DNA from: Guillardia theta CCMP2712
Taxonomy: Eukaryota > Cryptophyceae > Pyrenomonadales > Geminigeraceae
Assembly (NCBI RefSeq): GCF_000315625.1
Contig: NW_005434650.1
Location: forward strand, 462,005 to 526,004
Reading direction: 5' to 3'
Length of the DNA stretch: 64,000 nucleotides
The notes below the pieces were generated by a model, which was not told where the DNA came from, did not search any database, and saw only the letters and a list, made by a program, of their open reading frames with translations. A program made the translations under genes and the position numbers. Positions 1-18,337 of the stretch are shown here, in pieces (the first letter of the stretch is position 1; every line of letters begins with the position of its first letter).

Positions 1-41
1 TGCATGAGGAGGAGGAGGTGCTGTGCACCGCATGACTGTAA

Positions 42-1800
<1,759 letters not shown>

Positions 1801-2369
1801 AGTCCTTGATGCCATGACGCGCTGTATGAGATGAAGAGACGAGAATTACTCGGCTTGACTTGTCAGAGTCCCTACCACTTTCTCCTTCACTCTTTCATTC
1901 ACGTAAATCTCAAACAACACGAAGACCTGATTGCCGTTGCGCTTCCAAACTCCTCCCATCTCCTCCCCTGTCCAATCTCTCTCACTTCACACACATGTTC
2001 ACTCTGAAGATGCCTTATACACATTTCTCCGTCTCTCCTTCCTTGAGCTACAGCAAACCAGCCTTCTTATCTCTTCACTGTAATGTACACAGGGCTCGAC
2101 CCTCAGCAACGTTGACTAGTTGCACGAGCTTGTCTGATAGTCGATCATCTTCCAGACCCCATCGACGTCCTTGTACACCAGCGCCTGTAAAGCAACTCAG
2201 GCAGGAGCCGTTGCGACAACATACGAACATTCCAGTAACAGCAAACTGAACAAGACTACCACTGCTACACATCACAAATAAGGGACTGCAATAACAACAC
2301 AACCCATCTTCCAGAGCGAAAATCGACAGCGCTTCGGCATATGTCTCAACACTACAAGTCGCTTCCACT
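1801..2369. other. Convergent 3' spacer between PGM and the secreted coiled-coil gene
   Basis: This 569-bp interval lies between two stop codons that face each other. It should hold both 3' UTRs. Short ORFs here have low-complexity or shadow-like composition, and I see no supported gene. Confidence 0.6.
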
Positions 2370-3468
2370 TCAAAGTGCCCTCACATTTGCCCGGACATTC
2401 GTCTCGACGGAGTTGACAACTTTCTTGTAGTCTAGGATGAGATACAGGTACCTGACTCGCTCGTAACCGATCAGAACAAACCCATTAAGACTCACGTCAG
2501 CGAGTTCTTCTGCAGGCCGCTTGACAAGACCTGAGCCTGCGCCTTGGCATCCTGCTCGACCAGCTGCTGGATTCCTTGCTGGGTTTCAGTGATCTTCTGC
2601 TGGCTCAGCTTCTGCTGCTGTTCGGCCGCGCCGATGCTGTTCTGCAAGGCGGAGATGTCTGAGTTGATCCCGGAGATTAAGGCAGAGTCCACGGAATTTC
2701 CGCTCTCCAGCGCAGACTTCTTGAAGCTCAGCTTCTGGACCAGGACTGCTTGTAGCTTCAAGATTTGGTCGGAGGCCTGCTGGAGGAGGGTCTGACTGCT
2801 TGTTTGCAGGTCGCTGAGGGTCGAAATCTCTTGCCCGATGTTCCGCACCCTCGTCTCTGCATGCAGCAGCTGGTTCAGCACGTAGCTCTCCTCTGTCGTC
2901 GGCTTCAGGGCGTAGGATCTCAGCAGCTTGTCCGTTGCGTTCGTCCCCTCCAGCAGCACGGGAGCATCGAGGCTGAGCTGAGACCAGGAGTCTCCAACAG
3001 TCGTGATCATCTCGGGGGAGGAGGACTTGATGTTCTTCGAAGAGGTCTGGAGGAGGATCGACCAGGGAAGCTGCGGTTTCTTGCAGATCTGCACGGGTTG
3101 AGTCTTGGACTGATCGGCCATTGCGATGTCCAAGAGGAGGTAAAAACATTGCTTGTCCTGCCACGACATTATGAGTAAGTTGCATTCTCAAGAGAAGGGG
3201 CAAACCGCAGGGCTTGTTGACAAGTATGAGGCCATCGCAATCTTGTTCAAGATCACCGACGTGCAGAAAATGTTCTTGATGTTCATGTAGTCCACCGCAT
3301 ACTGATTCATGTCAGAGAAGATGGAGATAGTCAATATTTTGGCACCTTCGCTACTTGTTGCACTTCCCCCATCATGTCAGGAGATGCTGTCTTCCAGTCG
3401 CTCACAGAAATACCAAAGATGCCGCCGGCAGACATGCAGAAGACAAGGAGGATAGCTTGAAGGTTCAT
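2370..3468 (-). CDS. Secreted coiled-coil protein of unknown function (300 aa)
   Basis: I do not recognise the family. Four exons join in phase: 3355-3468, 3257-3301, 2496-3157 and 2370-2451. The introns are 53, 99 and 44 bp. The start was chosen because MNLQAILLVFCMSAGGIFG is a good signal peptide, so secretion or ER entry is likely. The middle of the protein is a Gln/Leu/Ser-rich coiled coil, roughly residues 110-270, with many Q residues such as SQQKITETQQGIQQL. The tail after the last intron is LILDYKKVV followed by a short basic stretch. Without the 44-bp intron the frame would stop about 27 residues early. Spacing to PGM is convergent. The exon structure is firm and the function is unknown. 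Confidence 0.72.
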
Positions 3469-3521
3469 GGCCTGTACCGTTGTCAGCTTTTCAGCTCCAC
3501 TCCATCACAAATCTTTGCAAG

Positions 3522-3661
3522 TGTTGTGTTGTGTTGTGTTGTGTTGTGTTGTGTTGTGTTGCGTCAGACGTTTCTTTCATATCATTCACTTTACCTCCTT
3601 ATGCTACCTCCTCTCCTCTCCTCTCCTCTCCTCTCCTCTCCTCTCCTCTCCTCTCCTCTCC
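3522..3661. repeat. Two pentanucleotide microsatellites, (GTTGT)n and (CTCCT)n
   Basis: (GTTGT)n covers about 3522-3561 and (CTCCT)n about 3608-3661. Both lie upstream of the coiled-coil gene on the minus strand. ORFs reading VVLCCVVLCC or LLSSPLLSSP are translations of these repeats and not genes. Confidence 0.92.
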
Positions 3662-3699
3662 ATTTCCTAGCCCGTCCCCTGCCATCCATTCGTTTGACC

Positions 3700-4039
3700 G
3701 CTACCCCTCTTAAAACATTTTTCTTCACGCATATATGTAATATTTAAAGATTACATATCCAACTGAACCAGTCAAATAAGAATATTATCTTGTAGGAAGG
3801 CAATTAATAATAAGTAATGTTTTATTTAGAAACAAAGTTTCATTTCGATTAAAAGGTACAGATCAAAAATATATTTTGGCACATGACTATAAGACCTTGC
3901 GCTAGGATAAAGGAGATAGGTGAGTCCTAGGTATCCGCTTGAGGGATGTCATAGATAGATACCCCGGGGGGTACCTGGCTAGAAGATCCTAAGAACGCGA
4001 AGAGTCAATGCAATGGAGAGGATGAATGATGACGATAAT

Positions 4040-4080
<41 letters not shown>

Positions 4081-4500
4081 GGAGGAAGAGGAAGAAGAAG
4101 AGGAAGAGGGGGAGGAGGAGGAAGAGGGGGAAGAGAAGGAGGACGAGGTGGTGGTGGCTGAGGGGAGGGGGTAGGATGAGGAAGAGAATGGGGAAGGGGG
4201 AGAAGGAGGAGGAGGAGGAGGGGGGGAGACGGAGAACGGTGGTGACAACAAAGGATCCACCTTTCGGAGGGTCGCAAGGAGGGGAAGCAGATGCGAGACG
4301 AATGAATGGGTTTAGACGATGATAGAAACGAAGATTAGACCCTTCTACCCTGCAATCTCGTGACGAACATATTCTCCTCTCTATCAGATGCGGAACGTTT
4401 GCATGGGAGAATGTAATTTTGTAGGTGTGTTCTCATCGAAAGGGCTGTAAATATTTCACAAAAAAAATGAAGAGCGTATGAACATTAGAGTAGTCAATCA
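3700..4500. other. Gene-free region upstream of collagen-like copy 1, with (GATGAC)n
   Basis: Nothing coding is supported here. A (GATGAC)n tract covers about 4027-4081 and is followed by a GGA-rich purine tract. The segments near 3915-4010 and 4340-4390 have recognisable counterparts at about 9440-9510 and 9600-9665. The 5' flank was therefore duplicated together with the collagen-like gene. Confidence 0.7.
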
Positions 4501-4584
4501 ATCCATTCAAACTAAAGCTAACCTGTAGTACACCTGGATAATGTGGCAGCTATTCACGATACATCTTGTACAGGTCTCATCTCC

Positions 4585-6938
<2,354 letters not shown>

Positions 6939-7246
6939 AGAAGCAAGACAAGTCATGAAGCTGGTTGAACGATGCAACTCTTGATCTTCCACCTGCTCCT
7001 GTGCTCCTGCTCCTGCGCTGCACCTGCACCTGTTCCTGTTCCTGCGCCTGCCCCGGCTTCGGCACCTGGTCCCATCACCACCTGGAACCAGCACCTAGAC
7101 CGACTCTATCGCCATGGACATGTCTGTCCACCTCCTACGTCACTTCTGCGATTCACCTTGACCTGCTTGCCTCTCCTCTACCTGCCTGACACTCGCCCTG
7201 AGATCAATACGGAAAACGATCGAGAAACTCTGCTACTTTACTGTCC
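6939..7246. other. Duplicated 3' flank of collagen-like copy 1
   Basis: This stretch matches 12148-12452 closely. It contains a CCTGCTCCTG-type low-complexity run of different length in the two copies. Similarity between the copies ends near 7245 and 12452, which marks the downstream breakpoint of the duplication. Confidence 0.75.
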
Positions 7247-7249
7247 TTG

Positions 7250-8983
7250 TTTCTTACCTCTATTCCATTCCGTTCTTTTGCACCAGCTTCTTTGCTCTCT
7301 GTTTTTTTGCTTTTCTCCATTCCCTCCCTCTTCTCGGCTTCACATTTGCACTCACAATTAGGGAAGCTATTTCGGCTTCCAATCTGCTCCCGCAGCTGCT
7401 CCTCCTCTGTCTGTCTCTCTCCTCCATGGCAGCAGTCTGCTCCCGCTGCTCCTTCTGCTCCCGCTGCTCCCGCTGCTCCTTCTGCTCGAGAGTTTCAAAA
7501 GCGGACTCTCCTCCTCTCGCCCCACCTCAACTTCCTTCTCATCTCCTCTCCTCTGGCACTGCTGCAGCTCATGCATCTCATCTTCTCTATGTGCTGGGAG
7601 CATGTCACTTCCAATCTAAAAGCAGATTGTCAAACACGATCAACAGAAACTTCCTCCAGCTCCTCGCCTGCTGATTCTTCTGCTCCTCCTCCTCCTTTTT
7701 GTCGATGCCCTGCAGCGCTCTCTTGCTCTCTTTCCGCCCTCTCCTCCGTATCCTGGCGAGCAGCAACTGCGCGTAGCTCTCGGCGTCCTCGTTGAGCTCC
7801 CGTCGCTCATCGAGGTGCTTTCTCAGCTCCGACATATTATATTTGACGCTGCATCAATGAGAGTCTAGCTCCTTCTGCAGCGCTGATGAGGGTTGTGAGC
7901 CTTCGGAAGGAGGGGCTCCAGGGGGAACGGGCTACAAGACTGACTCGCTGACTCGGGGGGATAGAGCTCCACAGTGTAGCTGGCATGAGCCCGGAGAGAG
8001 CTGCCTGCACCTGAGACAATTGCGCCCGTCGCTCCAGATGAGGGGGAAAAGTCTGCATCAACCGTCCTGTGATTGAACGCTGGGGGGGAAGAAAAGGAGG
8101 TCCGCCCGCGAGTTGAAAGAGAGCTGGAGACGGGATCGAATTGTTCAAGTGCGCGTCATCCAGGTCACTGAGTGATAAACTCTCCAAAAGTATCTCTCGA
8201 ATCAGTGTTGATACACGAAGTAATCCCGTCAAAAAACCAAAGAGCAAGTGTGCATAACAGTGTGACATCTATTCAAGAAAGACCTGACGACTTGTCATAT
8301 CCTTTTCAACGAACAAGGTACTGCACACGATTACCTATCCCACGACGAGCCAAAATACTGTCGACCTCAAAATACTGTCCATCTCGTTGAAAGGAGTCGG
8401 TTGAAGCGTATACTGCAAGGTTTCAATCCATGGTTACGCACCTTCAGGCATGCTATCTTGTGTCCAAGAGGCCTAGTGTAACCCTAGGCATGTGGGAACG
8501 TGTTTTCGTTGATTTCGTTTCAGGTTGCAAATGGATGACGCTCGCGCTATGTTACGAAAGGAACTGAGCACGCTGATGGATACTTATCATGCGGAGTCTT
8601 CACTTCACCCAGGTGCAACCTCGGTCACGCTGCCGGATCTCATGATCTCACGCACTCTATAGCGGAACGATTGTAGTAGTATCATTTTGCCGAGACAGAT
8701 AGTCTGCGATGACATAGGAGATTTCTTCCAAGTCGTAGTCGGCAAGAATTTGACACCATCGGTTGCTCTGCGTGAGAAGATACTGCAGACTTTCTTGCTC
8801 TGCAGAGCAATCGAAGAGCCAAGCTCGCGTTCCTTGCTTTGAAAAGAGACGGCAATCTCCCTGGTAGAAGTGAGAGACATAAGGGAAGACGCTGTGTGCA
8901 AACGATCTGCATCGCGGGAGCTGGTCTGCCGGCCTGGCGAGGAATTCTTCACCCAGGGACGCGAAGTGACCCTTAGACGCCAT
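7250..8983 (-). CDS. Probable multi-exon gene, structure unresolved
   Basis: Several minus-strand segments look protein-like but I could not join them with confidence. The segment at 8655-8983 starts MASKGHFASLGEEF and has a normal mixture of aromatic and charged residues for about 100 codons. The segment at 7860-8240 contains LIREILLESLSLSDLDD. The segment at 7605-7835 starts MSELRKHLDERRELNEDAE and is a charged coiled coil. Further downstream EQKEQREQ repeats occur in a compatible direction near 7440-7500. They could be one gene or two. No family is recognised. The segment lies between the two collagen-like copies and was not itself duplicated. Confidence 0.3.
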
Positions 8984-8989
8984 AGGATG

Positions 8990-9335
8990 GAGAGGAGGAA
9001 GAGGAGGAGGAGGATGAAAAGGAGAGGGATAAGGAGGAGAGGAGGATAAGGAGGAGGATGCCAGAGGAGGGGAGGAGGAGGAGGAGAGGAGGATGAAAGA
9101 GGAGGAGGAGGAGGTTGAAGAGGAGCAGGAGGAGTATAGGAGGAGGAGGATTACAGGAGGAGGAGGACGAGGATGACGAGGATGAAGAGGAGGAGGGGGA
9201 AGAGGATGCCAGAGGAGGAGGAGGACGAGGATGACGAGGATGAAGAGGAGGAGGGGGAAGAGGATGCCAGAGGAGGAGGAGTATAGGAGGAGGAGGATGA
9301 AGAGGAGAGGAGGATGAAGGAGGGTAGGCGGAAGA
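8990..9335. repeat. GGA-rich minisatellite with a 65-bp higher-order repeat
   Basis: The tract is an almost pure purine run of GGA, GGAT and GAC units. A block of about 65 bp at 9153-9217 is repeated directly at 9218-9275. It lies between the unresolved minus-strand gene and the promoter side of collagen-like copy 2. Confidence 0.85.
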
Positions 9336-9817
9336 GTTTTGTTGAATTATTTGACGGTAAATATATTTTTAAGATTATATATATAAAACATTCACTACGA
9401 TTGTCATTCACCTCGGTACTAATCCAGAATATATATATGAAGAGAGGTGATAGGTAGATATCCTATGGGGTACGGGGCTAGGAGATACTAGGAATGCGAA
9501 GAGTCAAGATGGCAACGCGATGAGACGGCAAAAAGAGGAAGGATAAGGAGGAGAAGGGGAAGGAGAATGAGAAGACAAAGATAGTAAAGAAGCAACCCAG
9601 AAACAGATCCTTCTGCCCTGAAATCTCGTGAAGTACATATTCTCCTCTCTATCAGATGCGGAGAAGATTGTGTAGGTGGGTTCTCATCTCGAAAGAGGTA
9701 TCAAGCGCGTATGAACATTAGAGTAGTCAATCAATCCATTCAAAGTAAAGCTAACCTGTAGTACACCTGGATAATGTGGCAGCTATTCACGATACATCTT
9801 GTACAGGTCTCATCTCC

Positions 9818-12147
<2,330 letters not shown>

Positions 12148-12460
12148 AGAAGCAAGGCAAGTCATGAAGCTGGTTGAACGATGCAACTCTTGATCTTCCA
12201 CCTGCTCCTGTGCTCCTGCGCCTGCTCCTGTACTCCTGCTCCTGCGCCTCTGCTCCTGCCCCGGCTTCGGCACCTGGTCCCATCACCACCTGGAACCAGC
12301 ACCTAGACCGACTCTATCGCCATGGACATGTCTGTCCACCTCCTACGTCACTTCTGCGATTCACCTTGACCTGCTTGCCTCTCCTCTACCTGCCTGACAC
12401 TCGCCCTGAGATCAATACGGAAAACGATCGAGAGACTCTGCTACTTTACTGTCCTCCTCC
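12148..12460. other. Convergent 3' spacer between collagen-like copy 2 and the helicase gene
   Basis: The 313-bp interval holds the duplicated 3' flank of the collagen-like gene. It ends a few bases before the helicase stop codon at 12461. No gene is seen. Confidence 0.7.
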
Positions 12461-15400
12461 TCAAACCCTCTGCCGTTTCTTGAGAAGTGTCAGCGCCAGC
12501 TCCTCCTCGTCCTGCAGCGATCGTTTCTTGTCTATTGCTTCCTCCTTGCCTTTCCCTCCCTTCCAACCTGCGCTTGCCACCTCAACATCACTATTCTCCT
12601 CGTCACTCCCGTCAGAGCTGCGAGCGCCTTGCTCCTCCTCCTCCTCCTCCTCCTCCTCATCATCATCATCATCATCGTCATTCTCCTTCGCGGGACCGGC
12701 CCCGTCGGAGCCTTCCTCGTCCTCCTTGAGCATCTTCTTGAGCTTGATCTTGAGCTTCAGCTTCTGCTCCTTCTGCCTCCTCCTGAACTCCTCGCGGTCT
12801 TCCCGATCTCTCGACGCCATCAGGTTCTGTTGGCAAACTCGTCAGTCTGTTGGGACACAGCTGGGGGTTTCTCACCCGCAGCTGTTCGGCGTGTGCCTCG
12901 GGGGTGATATCATCATCGACTCCCTCCCTCCCCGTCCCCTTCCTCCCCATGTACGCGATCGCGTCCAACGCCTCCCCGGTCTCCTCGTCAAAGACGATGC
13001 GCGAGCCGTTCCCTCCGTTCACTCGGATCTTCTTCATGGACCTCTTGGAGATCCTTGGCTTGAGCTCCTCCTTCTGCTCCTCCTCCTCGTCCGCCATGTT
13101 GAGGTACTTAGGGTTCTCCGAGACCTTGAAGATCTCATCGTCGCTCTCCCCTCCCCCCTCCTCCTCCTCCTTCTCCACCATTCTCCTGTAGCTGTCGGAC
13201 AGCACGTCATGGTTCTTCCTGTTGAACATCTTGGTGAACTTTGACTCTGGCTGCACGGTCGCGATCACTCGTGTCCTCTGTGACTTCTCTTCCTCTTCCT
13301 CTTCCTCTTCCTCTTCCTCTTCCTCTTCCTCTTTCTCCTCCTTCTCAGCTCCCTTATTTCCGTCCTCCCGGAGAGCGTAGGGGATGTTCTTCTTCTTCAC
13401 AGCAGGAGCGGCCACAAACCGCAGCCGCGGCATCGTAGGGAGGCCCCAGGAGGAGGCCAGCAGCTCGACGGGGAGCTTGTTGACGTCAAAGATCTGCTTG
13501 TCCGGCTGCAGGTGGACGCTCCTCAGGTAGGAGACGAAGGCCTTTTGAGCCATGTGCTTCAAGGAAGCGTCCTGGGAGAGAAGAGTGGCGAGCTTTTGAT
13601 GGAGAGGCTGGGGGAAGCAGGAGAGAGGGCAAGATCCAGGAGGAAGAACGGAAGACGAGGAATGAGGGAGACCAGGAGAAGGGGATAGGAAGAGACGGAG
13701 AGGAAGAGGAAGAGAAAATGGAGGTCAGTCACGCGCGAAGGCAAGGATGCTGATCTTCTACCTGCATCCTCGACTTGTTCACTTGGATCTGCTTGATGGG
13801 TATCCTTGCCTCTTGCACGTTGCTCGCCATCTTCTTCTCGTGCTCGCATAGCAGCAGCAGTGACTTCCCCTTCGCCTCGTTCCTGGCTGTCCTCCCCACC
13901 CGATGGATGTACGTCGCCACATCCTCCGGGCAGTCGACCTGTGCACATACTCAGCTGCTCTTTGCACCCCCTTCGCTCCTCGTGTGCGTCCTTCCTGCTC
14001 CCCGCTCCCCGCTCCCCGCTCCCCGCTCCCCGCTCCCTGTTCCCTATCTCCTCTCCTGTTCATTCTCTGGTTCCATCTGCTCCTCATCTCCTCTGATCGA
14101 CTTGCCTGGATCACCCAGTCGACCTCGGGGAAGTCCAGTCCTCGTCCAGCCACGTCAGTCGCGAAGAGAACTGCCTCTTTCCTCTCGCAAAAGTCCAGGA
14201 AGATCTGCAGGTCCATCAGGAGGGAGGGAGACGAGGAAGGGAGACAAGCAGAAAGGAGAGGAAGGAGAGGGAGATGGTGGGACTGCTGAAGGCAGAACAT
14301 GGAGGAGGATGGGAAGGAGAGAGGGAACAAAGGAGGTGAGGAGGAGGAACTCGACGGAGAGGAAGGAGATGGATGGCAGGGAGGGAAGGGAGGACAAAGA
14401 GGAGGATGAGGAGGAGGTGGAGGATGCGAACGGACCTGCAGCCTCTTCTCCTGCTTGATCTTGCCATGGAGGGCGCTCAGGACCACACCTGGGCGAAGGC
14501 GGCAGAAGACCTCGTGGACGAAACGAACTTGATTGCAGGAGGACAGGAAGACGATGGACTTGCTCTTGAGGTGCATCTTGATGAAAGACCACAGCACGTC
14601 CAGTTTCTCCGCCGGGTTTACAACCTACGGGGCGAGGCAGCAGGTCAGCAGACGGTCACGGGAGAGATGAGGAGGGCGGGAAGAAAGAGAAAGGGAGTTG
14701 GAGAGAGGGGCAGGATGTGGAGGAGCCAGCGGAAGCTTCAGAGAGAGCAGAGGAGGAGAAGCAGACGGGGAGGAGTCGCTGAAGGAAGGAAAGAAAACGG
14801 TGAGAAAAGGAGGGGAGAGAATCGGAGGAGGAGCGGGAAGAAGAGAAGGGAGGAGGGGGTGACCATGTAGTGCTGCTGGAGTCTGCTGGGGGTGACGGTG
14901 GAGGAGGCCTCGTGGATAGCTATGTACTCGGGCTCCTTGAGGCTTAGCCTCGCCAGGTCCCTCACCTGCTTGGACAGGGTAGCAGAGAAGAGCAGAGTCT
15001 GCCTGCTCTTGGGCAGGTTCTCAACGATACTGTTGATCGTCGCAGAGAAGCCGAGGTCCAGGATGCGATCGGCCTCGTCAAGGACTAGCACCTGGAGGTT
15101 GCAGGCGTCGAAGCCGTACGTCTCGTCCATGTGCTGCAGCAGCCTCCCCGGCGTGCAGACCAGGATGTTCATGTGGGTGACTCGCTCCTGCTCCTGCCCC
15201 ACGTCCTTGCCACCGATCACCAGCCCTGCCGACATCTCATGCTTCTTCCCGACCTTCCTCAGGACCTCGAAGATCTGGATCGCAAGCTCTCTTGTCGGCG
15301 AGATCACCAGCCCTCCCAGCCCGTCCAGCTTCGACCACTTGAGCCGGAACAGCCTCTCCATTACTGGAATCAGGAACGCCAGCGTCTTCCCCGATCCCGT

Positions 15401-15805
15401 CTTCGCGGCTCCCAGCAGGTCTCGACCTGCCAGGATGTGCGGGATGCAGGCCCTCTGGATGTCCTTCATAGTCTTGTAGCCTCCCTCCTCGAGCCCCTGC
15501 AGCGTCGGGCGCGACAGCGGCAGCTCCCTGAATGACTTGGCTGCTGGCTTGCTGGCAAGGTCATTGGCAAGCGGGTTGGTCCCAGGAGGAGGAGCTTCAG
15601 CTGCGATACGCTGCTCTAGGGTCTGAATCTCCTCCTCCAGCCTTTCATGCTTCTTTGATCGCTGCTCCTTGTGCGTTCCTCCTCCCCTCTGCTTCCCTTT
15701 GGCCACCATTTTGCCTGCTGTATCGAGAGAGAAGAGCCTGCCGCCTGTGTCGAGCTTACCAAGAAGCTTCAGCTGCTGCCTGTGCCTCTCTCTTGGCCTG
15801 GGCAT
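12461..15805 (-). CDS. DDX10: DEAD-box RNA helicase of the DDX10/Dbp4 type (834 aa)
   Basis: This is an ATP-dependent RNA helicase expected to act in nucleolar small-subunit ribosome assembly. Exons 14864-15805, 14436-14624, 14106-14204, 13762-13938, 12876-13607 and 12461-12826 join in phase. Motif I ([10 protein letters not shown], about residues 132-141), PTRELA, TPGRL, DEAD (about 244-247) and SAT lie in exon 1. Motif V region [12 protein letters not shown] and motif [10 protein letters not shown] lie in exons 3 and 4. The acidic and Lys-rich C-terminal extension is usual for this subfamily and is encoded partly by (TCTTCC)n and (CTC)n(ATC)n tracts. The start [11 protein letters not shown] was chosen as the first Met of the conserved basic N-terminus. 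The intron 13939-14105 uses a GC donor (CAG|GCAAGT). Identity is very secure. Confidence 0.94.
13939..14105 (-). other. GC-AG intron in the helicase gene
   Basis: Reading the minus strand, the donor is CAG|GCAAGT and the acceptor is CACAG. Helicase homology (WVIQ then [13 protein letters not shown]) fixes the junction on both sides, so a GT donor is excluded. GC donors normally show exactly this strong flanking consensus. Confidence 0.85.
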
Positions 15806-16919
15806 GGCAAGAGTCAGAAGAAAGATAACAGGCAGAGAAAAAAACACTCTAATAGCTTCATTGTACAGTGTATGGCAACGAGAAATATGAACATTGAGGT
15901 GGAAAATGGTTGGAGGAAGCAGCGCAAGCGAGTCAATTGCAAGCATTAGAAGCTACACCACAAGCAGGAGTAAGAACAAGAGTGCAGCAATGAGCAGCAG
16001 TAGCAATGGAGCATAGGGCAGTAGGGGCAGGGGCAGCAAGCTTCTACTGCAACTACAGGGGCAGCAGCACTTACTCCAACCTTGTCCTAACAATGTATCG
16101 GAAGAGTATGAGTGTGAGCATGAGCATGCAGGAGGAGCAGGATCAGGATCAGGAGCAGGAGCAGGAGCAGGAGGGGGAGGAGGAGCCGGAGCGTCATGAA
16201 CGGCGCGAGGCGTTAATCGCCGCATGACCGCACGTGCATTGCGCAACTGCGAATGAATTTGGGTCATAGACATTCAGGGGGGTACGGGTACTTTCACTAC
16301 CCCTCCTAAGAACATCATTTTACTCAGATATGTACGGGTGATCATTCCAAGTGTAACATGAATTTCTGGAAAGAAAATCTTGTAAAATGTAAAAAACTAA
16401 AAAACCGTAGGGGCTTGAGAGTTGATAAAAAGTTTGTTTTGTATCGACTTGGGGGTGGGGTACTTTTGGATCTGTGCTGTTTAGAGCAGGTGGGGTACAT
16501 CACCCTACGTGGTCTTATCACACGTTTGTACCCCGAATTTATGGCTCTAAAATACCCTACCCTTGCCTTTCAATCGAGATGTGAAATGATAGGGTAGGGT
16601 AGTAAAAGTACAAAGGGCGATAGGCGCGGGATTTTTCATGGCTTGAATATGTACTAGAGGCATAACAAGTAAAGAAGAAGAGAAGGAGAGAAGAAGAAGA
16701 GAACAAGAAAAAGAGAAAAAGAGAGAAATAAGTGGAGGATAAGAGGAGAAGAAGAGAAGAAGAGAAGAAGAGAAGAAGAGAAGAAGAGCGAAAGGAGAAG
16801 CGAAGAGGAGACGAGGAGAGTGGAAGGAAAACAGAAACGGAGACATCAAGATCGTCATAGGTGGTGGTATCAATCGAGAGACTACGAAAAAGAGAGTGCC
16901 GAATAGAGTGGATCGGAGG
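15806..16919. other. Divergent intergenic region with a GGGTAC island and a GAAGA tract
   Basis: The interval lies between the start codons of the helicase (-) and the cyclin (+), so both promoters should be here. It holds a GGAGCA-type low-complexity run near 16130-16190. A G-rich segment with repeated GGGGTAC motifs covers about 16270-16560, and a GAAGA/GAGAA tract about 16670-16810. No coding sequence is supported. Confidence 0.6.
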
Positions 16920-18108
16920 ATGTTCGTTGATGTCGATTGTGCTCGCAAGCAAGAATTCGATTCATCATCGGAGTATTCTTCGCCATACTTCTCGTACAGG
17001 CGAGAGATTGTCCAGTTTGTTGCCAAAGTGTGCTCCAAGTTCAAGCTGAAGACTTTGACGATCCACTATGCGATGAACTACCTCGATCGTTTCGTGAGAG
17101 CCATCAATATGAAGAGCTCGGACAAATCTCGATACTTTGTCTTCGCAGCTGCTTCTCTGATGATAGCCGCCAAGTTCGAGGTATCCATGTTCCCCGCTCG
17201 TCGATCGCTTGAGGTGAACTAAAGTCGCAGGAACGGCCTGACCACGTGCCATACGTCCAAGAGCTCTTCCTACTCCCCGAACTGCGAGGCTTCGACCACT
17301 CAGAGGTCTCGTCGTCGGAACTCATGATCCTCAAGGGTCTAGGATGGAAACTGCACGTCTGTACCTACGTCCACATGTTGGACTCGCACATCAGCACGGT
17401 GCTTCATGCCATTGCCTCCTCGAGGACGCTGACAAGGCCGCCAGGGGATATGCAGCACGACAGAGGAGGCGTCTGTCGACGACATCTCGCGAAGGAACCT
17501 GGTCAAGTACATCTACTTCTTCGCCGACCTGTGCCTGCTCAACTGCAAGTACTCCGACCTCCCGGTCGGCCACGTCGTCTCCTCCATCATCGGTGAGCTC
17601 TCGCTCCTGCTGCGGTCTCTCCGTCATCCCCGCCATCGTACTGCTCCTGCACCACTCTGGCCCGCGCCTTCTCTCCTGTGCCCTCCCTCTCCCTCCTCCG
17701 GTTGAGTCTGTCAAGGTGACTTGACTCGTTTCAGGAGCTGCCCGGCTGTCGGTCCAGCTGCAACCCTGGTGGCCCACCAGCCTCGAGGAGACGCTGAGCT
17801 TCCGGGAGAAGGATATCGAAGCTTGCACGCACATGATCTTGAACGACTTCCTGCTCCAGTGGCCCGACTGGTTTCCTCAGCACCTGAGAGGATGGAAGGC
17901 TGCTGTTGCGTCGACGCCGTGCCGAGTGCCATGCAGGGAGGAGAGGGAGTCTTTGGATGCGATGCACATCGACGAGGAGGGTTATAAGAAGAATCTCCTG
18001 CAGGAGATGGAGAGAGACGTCGAGGAGGACGGGGAGGCTGCGATGCTTGTTGCACCCCTCCCTTTATCATCTAAGCTGAAGGATGGAAGTCAGCTGCTGG
18101 TGCTTTAG
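16920..18108 (+). CDS. Cyclin (316 aa)
   Basis: This is a cyclin-box protein expected to bind and activate a cyclin-dependent kinase. Exons 16920-17180, 17231-17398, 17445-17592 and 17735-18108 join in phase. The introns are 50, 46 and 142 bp. The cyclin N box is visible as YRREIVQFVAKVCSKF, MNYLDRFVR and AAASLMIAAKFE, followed by PYVQELF and LKGLGWKLHVCT. The second half resembles a cyclin C box (YIYFFADLCLLNCKY). The tail is acidic with a possible phosphorylation-rich end. The 46-bp intron at 17399-17444 is needed to keep the cyclin frame and explains an apparent frameshift. ATG 16920 is the first in-frame Met before the box. I cannot tell a mitotic from a G1 class. Confidence 0.85.
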
Positions 18109-18337
18109 ATGCTGGACGCATTACATCGGTTACGTAGAAGTTGAGTGTTGGTTTGCCTTGTTTGTGTTTCTATTTTGTAATCTAGTTACACCTATGTGAT
18201 GTAGTGCATGATTGAATTAAGATACCTTACTCCTCATATTTGCCCAGACACATATTGTCAACATGACCTCCTTCCATACCATTTCTCTTCCTCTTCCCAC
18301 TCCCGCCCCATCCTCACCATTGGACTCCTTGTGCAGT

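Noticed and set aside
12174-13244. 356-codon plus-strand ORF over the helicase 3' part
   Set aside because: It is antisense to well-supported helicase exons and consists mostly of Ser/Leu/Pro runs from repeats.
17344-17724. Frameshift in the cyclin gene
   Set aside because: A 46-bp GT-AG intron at 17399-17444 restores the cyclin frame, so no mutation is needed.
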